64,000 nucleotides of DNA from Yersinia aleksiciae (lineage in GTDB: Bacteria > Pseudomonadota > Gammaproteobacteria > Enterobacterales > Enterobacteriaceae). The notes beneath the pieces were generated by a model. It worked only from the letters and a program-made list of their open reading frames with translations. It was not told the origin of the DNA and ran no database searches. The position numbers and the translations under genes are program-made. Below, piece after piece: positions 58,678-64,000 of the stretch. The DNA lies in contig NZ_CP011975.1 in assembly GCF_001047675.1 (NCBI RefSeq), forward strand, positions 495,710-559,709, in the 5' to 3' direction. The number at the start of each line of letters is the position of its first letter. Within the stretch, counting starts at the first letter, position 1.

Positions 58678-59562
58678 ATGAATGTGTTATTCCCCCTGTT
58701 CGCGGTGATTATTTGGTCAATCAATGCCGTGGTCAGCAAAGTCTCGGCTACCGCTATTGATCCCGCCGCGATCTCTTTCTACCGCTGGCTGTTGGCGCTA
58801 CTGACATTAACCCCCTTCTTGCTGATGGGCGTGATCCGCAACGGGTCGGCAATCCGTGTCTATTGGTGGAAACTGATGGTTCTGGGGCTGCTGGGCATGG
58901 TGCTGTACCAAAGCCTAGCGTACTACGCAGCCCACAGTGTTAGCGCCCTGTTTATGGGAATATTCAGTTCGTTGATTCCGCTGCTGACGGTGCTGATTAG
59001 CATTGTTCTGCTACGTGTCACCCCGACAGTTGGCATCGCGCTGGGCAGTGTGCTGTCATTGGGAGGATTAGTGTGGTTGGTTAGTGCGGGTAACCCCGTA
59101 CAATTGCTGCAACAGGGTATCGGTAAAGGTGAATTAATGATGTTTGGCGCATCAGCATCCTATGCTCTTTATGGGGTGTTAACCAAACGCTGGGCAATTC
59201 AGTTACCGAACTGGCAATCCCTGTATATGCAAATCGCCTTTGGTGTCCTGCTATTAATCCCCAATTTCCTGCTGGCACCGGATGTCCAATTAACAGCGCA
59301 AAATATCCCGCTGGTATTATTTGCTGGGATTCCCGCCTCTATTATTGCGCCCTATTTATGGATTCACGGCGTCATGCGTCTTGGTGCCAACACCGCGTCG
59401 ATATTTATGAATCTGACCCCCGTATTTACCGCCATTATTGCCGTGACTTTCCTCCATGAGCAATTGCACAGCTACCACCTGATTGGCGGCGGTATTACCC
59501 TCGCCGGGGTGGTATTGGCTCAACGTCTGCGCAGGCCGCTACGCAGAAAAAGCGCGCAGTAA
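58678..59562 (+). CDS. EamA/DMT-family transporter
   Basis: Ten-helix inner-membrane transporter of the drug/metabolite superfamily, 294 residues. It consists of two EamA repeats (residues ~1-135 and ~145-285): the first begins LFPLFAVIIWSINAVVSK, the second GELMMFGASASYALYGVL, and both contain the conserved Pro/Gly-rich helix four. The C-terminus is basic (RRPLRRKSAQ). Members export amino acids, purines or drugs; the substrate here is not evident. The start at 58678 is the second ATG of the frame (first at 58663); neither has a strong ribosome-binding site. Confidence 0.85.
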   Translation: MNVLFPLFAVIIWSINAVVSKVSATAIDPAAISFYRWLLALLTLTPFLLMGVIRNGSAIRVYWWKLMVLGLLGMVLYQSLAYYAAHSVSALFMGIFSSLIPLLTVLISIVLLRVTPTVGIALGSVLSLGGLVWLVSAGNPVQLLQQGIGKGELMMFGASASYALYGVLTKRWAIQLPNWQSLYMQIAFGVLLLIPNFLLAPDVQLTAQNIPLVLFAGIPASIIAPYLWIHGVMRLGANTASIFMNLTPVFTAIIAVTFLHEQLHSYHLIGGGITLAGVVLAQRLRRPLRRKSAQ

Positions 59563-59566
59563 AGCG

Positions 59567-59593
59567 AAAAAAACCCGGCCTAAAAGCGCCGGG
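59567..59593 (-). terminator. Terminator between the EamA gene and the scs operon
   Basis: CCCGGC (59574-59579) and GCCGGG (59588-59593) form the stem; on the minus strand a run of seven T follows, so it terminates scsABCD transcription and probably also helps end the EamA message. Confidence 0.8.
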
Positions 59594-59619
59594 CGATACT
59601 CTAACCTATTGTTTTACGC

Positions 59620-59665
59620 TAAATAATTCGAGTTGCAGGAACGCAGTTTGAAGTATGACGGGTAT
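59620..59665. repeat. Internally deleted ERIC/palindromic repeat remnant
   Basis: The left part AAATAATTCGAGTTGCAGGA is joined directly to the right end TTTGAAGTATGACGGGTAT. These are the two ends of a longer repeat that is common in Yersinia and Serratia; the centre is missing here. It ends three bases before the scsD stop. Confidence 0.6.
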
Positions 59666-59668
59666 CAA

Positions 59669-60169
59669 TCAAAAAGCGGCCAGCCACAGGCGGACCTTCA
59701 TCCCCCAGTAGCTGGTCCAGCCGCTGGTGTGTTGCACCATCTTGCCCTGATAGAGAATCACCAGTGTCGGCGTCACACTGACTTGCCATTGGGCGGATAA
59801 CTGGCCTGTCGGATCGTTCACCACTGGCAGTTGATAGCCTTTTTTGCTCAGCCAACGCTCAACCTGCGAGGCATCTCCGGATCGCAGTGCCACGGTCAGC
59901 ACATTCTCGCCCTCCTGCACTAACTGATTGACACTAGGGCTGGTGAATTTGCAAACGCCACACCATGTCGCCCAGAAATAGATCAGCAGCGGCTTATCTT
60001 GGCTCATCGCCTGCAAAGAGACGCTCTCCCCCGTCAGTGTTTGCAAAGGTGTATCTGACCAATCAGGCGGTGCCTGCGGGCTGCGCAGCCAATCCATTCC
60101 CAGCGAAACCACCGCCACCAGCAGGACTAAAACCGCCAGCTCTTTGCCCCAACGCTTTAAACGACTCAT
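59669..60169 (-). CDS. scsD: Thioredoxin-like membrane protein ScsD
   Basis: Membrane-anchored periplasmic thioredoxin-fold protein, 166 residues. One N-terminal helix (~10-24) anchors the domain. The active-site pair is C70-G-V-C73, in the TlpA-like context YFWATWCGVCK, and the cis-proline loop is VTPTLVIL. Part of the Scs (suppressor of copper sensitivity) system. It overlaps scsC by four bases. The 3' end abuts a repeat remnant. Confidence 0.88.
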   Translation of the reverse strand: MSRLKRWGKELAVLVLLVAVVSLGMDWLRSPQAPPDWSDTPLQTLTGESVSLQAMSQDKPLLIYFWATWCGVCKFTSPSVNQLVQEGENVLTVALRSGDASQVERWLSKKGYQLPVVNDPTGQLSAQWQVSVTPTLVILYQGKMVQHTSGWTSYWGMKVRLWLAAF

Positions 60170-60891
60170 TTACCCGCCTGTGCCAGTTGCTGCTTCACGA
60201 TCTCCGCCAGTTGTTCATAGGAGATCGCCCCCGGCACCATTTGGTTGCCAATCAAGGTGGCGGGGGTGCCCTGAATACCCAGTTGATCAGCCAACTTTAG
60301 ATTAGTGCGCAGCACATTCAGGCTTTGCTCACTCGGTGCCTCGGGTGTGACACCGGTTTTTTTCTGCGCCGCCGCAATACTATTGGCATCATGGAAGCCT
60401 TTTTTCGCCATCAAACGCTGATGAAATGCCATAAATTGCTCCGGGTGCTGCTGCCACAGCGTCAACGCCAATCGGGCGCTGGTCACTGAGCTTTCGCCTT
60501 TAAATGGCAGCGGTTTTATCACCACTGCCACCTGCGGATACTCCTGCACTATTTTTTCCAGCAGCGGATCAAAGGTTTTGCAGAATGGGCAGTTGTAATC
60601 GGTAAATGACACCAAGGTTAGTGCGGGCTTTGCCGCGCCGAATCGTGGGCTACCGGGGTCCTGATACAGGGCTTGCTGATTGGCGGCGATAAACTGACTC
60701 AGTTGCTGCCCCTGCGCCTCGTTGGCTTGTTGCTGCCAGGCATTAATCGATTGCTCCAGAATATCCGGATTTGCTACCAGGGTTTCGCGGATCAGCTCTT
60801 TGATCCGCACTTCTTGCGCGGGGGTGAAAGGCTCTGCTGCCCAGAGTGGGGTGGCGATCAGCGTTAATAACAAAATCATTAAAATTTTCAT
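60166..60891 (-). CDS. scsC: DsbA/DsbC-like periplasmic thiol protein ScsC
   Basis: Soluble periplasmic disulfide protein, 241 residues. The signal peptide ends ...TPLWAAE (about residue 19). An N-terminal alpha-helical stalk (~22-75) leads to the thioredoxin domain with C101-P-F-C104 and the cis-Pro loop GIQGTPATLIG. In Salmonella ScsC (CPYC) is kept reduced by ScsB and protects periplasmic thiols from copper. The stalk suggests oligomerisation, as reported for Proteus ScsC. It overlaps both scsB and scsD by four bases, so the three are coupled. Confidence 0.91.
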   Translation of the reverse strand: MKILMILLLTLIATPLWAAEPFTPAQEVRIKELIRETLVANPDILEQSINAWQQQANEAQGQQLSQFIAANQQALYQDPGSPRFGAAKPALTLVSFTDYNCPFCKTFDPLLEKIVQEYPQVAVVIKPLPFKGESSVTSARLALTLWQQHPEQFMAFHQRLMAKKGFHDANSIAAAQKKTGVTPEAPSEQSLNVLRTNLKLADQLGIQGTPATLIGNQMVPGAISYEQLAEIVKQQLAQAGK

Positions 60892-62948
60892 TCTTTATTT
60901 CCTTTGGCATCGGCCAACACTTTCAACAAAATATCGCGATCCAGCAGTGGGGAGAGCACGACCCCTTGCGGTTGTTGTGGCCCATAAATCTGATTGAACG
61001 GGATGGCAACACTGCCGCGCTCACGCAAAAACTGGGTGATATCAGCAGAAGGCCGCGTCCAGTCACCCCGTAATGCCACCACGTCCGGTGCTTGCAGCGC
61101 CTGCTGCACATCGTCGCGCATCAACACATGTATCTTGTTGACTTTACAGGTCACACACCAGTCAGCAGTGATATCGACAAACACCCGTTTATGTTCGCGC
61201 AGTGCCTTCTTAATGGCGGATTCCGTTAACGGCTGCCACAAGATGTTGTCATGTAGCGGCTTGCGCCACAGGTTCGCCGTCAGTGAACCCGCCAGCAGTA
61301 GCGCTCCGATGATCAGCACACTGATTAAGCTAACGATAGCGGCAGCACGTGCACCATAACGCCAGCCAATGGCGACTAACAGCGCCAGCAGCAGCACGCC
61401 CGCACTGACCATCACTGCTTGCAGACCAATATGGCTGATCATCAGACTGAGCAGCCACAGGCTGGATGCCAACATCAGTACTCCCATGGCAATCCGCAGA
61501 TGGCTCATCCAGCGGCCAGGACGCGGTAAGCAGAGTGCCAATGTCGGCCAGGCGGCCACCGCCAACCACGGCAAGCTCATCCCAACGCCAAGCGCGGTGA
61601 ATATCCCCCACAGTGCAGGCAGCGGGGCCGCCAGTGCAAACGCCACTGCCGTACCGAGGAACGGCGCGGAACAAGGGGTTGCCAGCAGGGTCGCCAGTGC
61701 GCCCTGACCAAAGTGACCCGCCATACCACTTGCACCTGATCTCTCCACGCGCGGCGCAGCAATGCGGCTGTTCAGTGACGAGGAGAGCTGGATTTCGAAC
61801 AGGCCAAACAGATTGGCGGTAAAAAGTGCGGTAACCAGCACCATAAAACCGATAAACCACGGGTTCTGGAACTGGATCCCCCAGCCAAGGGCGTGATTGC
61901 CTAAACGCAAGACGGTCATCAGCAGTGCCAGCAACCAAAATGAGCTGATGATCCCCGCCGAAGAGGCCAGAAACTGCCAACGTACCTGACGACGAGTCTG
62001 GTGTTCCGTTTGTAGAATCGACCCCAGTTTCATCGCCAATACCGGCAGCACGCAGGGCATGAGATTCAGAATCAGTCCGCCCGCCAGCGCCATCAATATC
62101 CAGGACCAAAAGGCGCTGGATGACGCTGGCAAGGTGAGCGCCGGCCCAATGGTGAGTGTGGCTTCTTGCGCCAAACCGGCATCGGTAATCACCATGGTCA
62201 GCGGTTTGCCGCGCAGATCCGCCGTCCCTTCACCCCAACCATCCGTGGCAGGAACCCGCACCGATAGCTGCTTACCTTGCACGCTAACAATGGGTTTACC
62301 AAGATCCACATCGTCCAGCGTATCGAAGAACAACGCGGGCTGCTGCCAACCTCCCTCACGCAGCGCCAGAATTTGCACCTCTCCGTTGCCATAGCCCGCC
62401 TGAATCTGTTGGGTCAAGGCATTGGCAATCGGTACTTGCCCCATCGCTTGGGCAAAATCGTGCGCAAATTGCTGCTGATCTTCAGTGCTTACCGATGAGG
62501 AGAGATCAAGGCTAAAGGGGTAGTCGGTCAAAATGCAGACATTGCTACAGGTCGACAGGGTTAATGTCCCGCTCAGTGTTTTGGGTCGCTTGCCGGAAAT
62601 GACGATCGGTAACATCACCTGTTCATGATATCCCTGAGTCGAAATCCCAGAAACATCAAAGCGTTGTGGCACTGGCCAGAACCATTTTACTGCGCCAAGG
62701 GGCTGATCCCAGACAATCGTGGGCGCAATCCCCCCTTCTCCCGGCGAGCGCCAGTAGGTTTTCCAGCCATCTTCCAGTTGAACGGCAAGTAACATGCGGG
62801 TTTCACCGCTGATTGATGGCTCGGCACGTAGCCGAACTTTGGCGTGGTCGTTTTGCGGACTGACCCGCCAGCCGCTGTCTGCCGCCCAAAGAGCAGGCAT
62901 CCATAACAGCAACAGACAGAACAAGGCTGTCTTGCTTAAATTGAGCAT
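60888..62948 (-). CDS. scsB: DsbD-like thiol reductase ScsB
   Basis: Membrane protein carrying electrons from cytoplasmic thioredoxin to ScsC, 686 residues. Signal peptide to ~22; N-terminal periplasmic domain (~25-275) with a C134-x3-C138 pair. The eight-helix membrane domain (~280-555) has redox cysteines C299 (LMPCVLP) and C426 (ATPCSAP). The C-terminal thioredoxin domain has C598-V-T-C601 in DWCVTCKVNK. All three redox pairs are intact, which argues for an active system. It is 67 bases after scsA. Confidence 0.92.
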   Translation of the reverse strand: MLNLSKTALFCLLLLWMPALWAADSGWRVSPQNDHAKVRLRAEPSISGETRMLLAVQLEDGWKTYWRSPGEGGIAPTIVWDQPLGAVKWFWPVPQRFDVSGISTQGYHEQVMLPIVISGKRPKTLSGTLTLSTCSNVCILTDYPFSLDLSSSVSTEDQQQFAHDFAQAMGQVPIANALTQQIQAGYGNGEVQILALREGGWQQPALFFDTLDDVDLGKPIVSVQGKQLSVRVPATDGWGEGTADLRGKPLTMVITDAGLAQEATLTIGPALTLPASSSAFWSWILMALAGGLILNLMPCVLPVLAMKLGSILQTEHQTRRQVRWQFLASSAGIISSFWLLALLMTVLRLGNHALGWGIQFQNPWFIGFMVLVTALFTANLFGLFEIQLSSSLNSRIAAPRVERSGASGMAGHFGQGALATLLATPCSAPFLGTAVAFALAAPLPALWGIFTALGVGMSLPWLAVAAWPTLALCLPRPGRWMSHLRIAMGVLMLASSLWLLSLMISHIGLQAVMVSAGVLLLALLVAIGWRYGARAAAIVSLISVLIIGALLLAGSLTANLWRKPLHDNILWQPLTESAIKKALREHKRVFVDITADWCVTCKVNKIHVLMRDDVQQALQAPDVVALRGDWTRPSADITQFLRERGSVAIPFNQIYGPQQPQGVVLSPLLDRDILLKVLADAKGNKE

Positions 62949-63015
62949 TGTTTTTCTCCAAAAATAGATTAATCACAGCAACTACTGCGTTGCCGTCATG
63001 ACGCCAAAAACGTCT

Positions 63016-63369
63016 CTACTCTCGGAAAATACATAATCGCAGATGCACCCTTAAACCACTGGGTGATATGGCTCTGGGCGGCGGGAATCGCATGCGTGTC
63101 GGTGCGGTCGGCATCAACAGCAGCAGTAACAGACCCAAAGAGAAAATGGCTAATTCGAACAGCACGGGTGGTGAGGCCAAGAGAGACTTGGCAGTCAGCT
63201 CGCAAGGGGTTGGCGCTTCATTTAAGTCAGCAAGGGTTTGTGACGCTGATATCGGGAGGAGGTTTTTCGTCAACGCGTGCAGGCTGGCGATGCGTTGTGT
63301 CATACAAACCAGTATGACCAGGCAAGCCAGACAGAGGAACCACTTAGCAGCGCGTTGTCTTTTAACCAT
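63016..63369 (-). CDS. scsA: Small membrane protein ScsA
   Basis: 117-residue protein with a membrane segment near the N-terminus (~9-24) and a second near residues 70-87, separated by a loop containing a cysteine (APTPCELT). A basic C-terminal tail follows. Size and place directly upstream of scsB fit ScsA, the first gene of the scs locus in Salmonella; function unknown. Identification rests mainly on context, since the protein is poorly conserved. It is divergent from flk. Confidence 0.75.
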   Translation of the reverse strand: MVKRQRAAKWFLCLACLVILVCMTQRIASLHALTKNLLPISASQTLADLNEAPTPCELTAKSLLASPPVLFELAIFSLGLLLLLLMPTAPTRMRFPPPRAISPSGLRVHLRLCIFRE

Positions 63370-63640
63370 TATCCGTGTTTAACCTGTATCCGTGCGATTC
63401 ATCTCAAAAATTGTTAAATCAGTCCCGTGCAGGATGAGCGCTCATCTTAACGGCATAATCAATATTATCAATGTCTGAACCTAAACTATCACTCAAGATT
63501 ACAATTAATGACAAAGGCGTTTACTTAAAAAATGTAATGTAGCCGACACATTTACAGGTATCATATTGGCAGCCTGCACCTATCGCTGGCTAATACCTAT
63601 ACTCTCCATAGTATCGCCTCCACAGCGAAGGACCGGTTAT

Positions 63641-64000
63641 ATGCAACCTTTGAACGGCCCAGGTGCGCCCCTTGCCAGTGATCGCAATGTCGCACCGACT
63701 AAGATGACCCATCAGGGCCAAGTGGACTCTCAGGCATTGACCCCTGCTCAACGCACCACGCTGGAAAAACTGATTGTGCGGATTATGGCCCTCAGCCCGA
63801 TAAAATCCGCCGAGATCTGGGCTGCCCTGCGCCACGATTTATCCCTTAGCAGTACCAGTGATTTGCTCGCTCGCCACTTCCAACCCGCAGAGCAGCTACT
63901 GCAAACGCGCTTGTCTCAGGTACAAGAAAATCACGCCAATCATCAGTTGCGCCAACAACTGACTGAACTGCTGCCTCAAGGTAACAATCGACAGGCGGTG
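63641..64000 (+). CDS. flk: Flagellar regulator Flk (5' part, cut by window)
   Basis: 120 codons visible from the ATG at 63641. The N-terminus MQPLNGPGAPL, a Pro/Gln-rich lead, is followed by LTPAQRTTLEKLI, AEIWAALRHDLSLSS, LLARHFQPAEQLL and a NNRQAV stretch. These match E. coli/Salmonella Flk (RflH), an inner-membrane-tethered protein that prevents early secretion of the anti-sigma factor FlgM. The C-terminal membrane anchor lies beyond the window. In E. coli flk is the direct neighbour of pdxB. Confidence 0.9.
   Translation, partial: MQPLNGPGAPLASDRNVAPTKMTHQGQVDSQALTPAQRTTLEKLIVRIMALSPIKSAEIWAALRHDLSLSSTSDLLARHFQPAEQLLQTRLSQVQENHANHQLRQQLTELLPQGNNRQAV

Noticed and set aside
61330-62109. 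259-codon open frame inside scsB on the same strand in another frame
   Set aside because: Lies wholly within the scsB membrane domain; its translation is rich in Gly/Arg/Trp without any domain pattern, whereas scsB is a clear family member in its own frame.
63370-63640. Search for a CpxR or copper-responsive box upstream of scsA
   Set aside because: Only loose GTAAA-like half sites were seen, without the correct N5 spacing.
1-64000. tRNA, rRNA, IS elements, prophage genes and integrase-att sites
   Set aside because: No cloverleaf-like or CCA-ended sequences, transposase motifs or integrase genes were noticed on either strand by reading; a tRNAscan and IS search would be decisive.

Overview
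The window looks like chromosome of an enterobacterium, most probably Yersinia. Nearly every protein reads as a close homologue of an Escherichia coli K-12 protein. On top of that come a 179-residue class IV adenylate cyclase with the HFxxxxExExK signature known from Y. pestis, ERIC-type palindromic repeats, and no tRNA, rRNA, phage or IS gene. The species cannot be fixed from the sequence alone.

Layout. (1) 1-2500: start of a urea ABC transporter operon (urtA, urtB cut by the window edge) behind a good sigma-54 promoter. (2) 2.6-9.6 kb: yehS, an orphan phnCDE1E2 phosphonate-type importer, a GlsB/YeaQ membrane protein, a SUFU-domain protein and the HNH protein YajD. (3) 9.6-17.4 kb: cyaB, dld, pbpG, a 58-residue membrane protein, an unrecognised exported protein, dusC and rhlE. 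(4) 17.8-23.7 kb: cecR-ybhGFSR, a regulator plus ABC efflux system. (5) 23.8-30.8 kb: ybhL, moaACDE with a Moco-riboswitch-like leader, ybhK, a VF530-family gene and uvrB with a LexA box. (6) 30.8-32.6 kb: a 1.1 kb gap and a lone UrtE-like ATPase with a ruined signature motif. (7) 32.7-40 kb: bioBFCD and bioA around a BirA operator, then pgl and ybhA. (8) 40-57.4 kb: yfcD, yfcE, an EAL protein, yfcH, hisJQMP, ubiX, purF, cvpA, dedD, folC, accD, dedA, truA, usg and pdxB, in the E. coli 52-minute order. (9) 57.4-63.4 kb: an insertion relative to E. coli, between pdxB and flk, with tandem ERIC-like repeats, an AraC regulator/EamA exporter pair and scsABCD. The window ends inside flk.

How it works together. 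Nitrogen supply is a theme at two points: urtA and hisJ each have a -24/-12 promoter with NtrC-like sites upstream, which suggests nitrogen-limitation control of urea and histidine uptake. Cofactor synthesis (biotin, molybdopterin, pyridoxal phosphate, folate, ubiquinone) is heavily represented. The scs operon encodes membrane and periplasmic thiol-redox proteins linked to copper stress.

No wholly new multi-gene system was found. The most unusual items are the orphan UrtE-like ATPase, the palindromic repeat family (one copy of which supplies a gene's stop codon), the 21-bp repeats that lengthen HisP, and several small or unrecognised genes.
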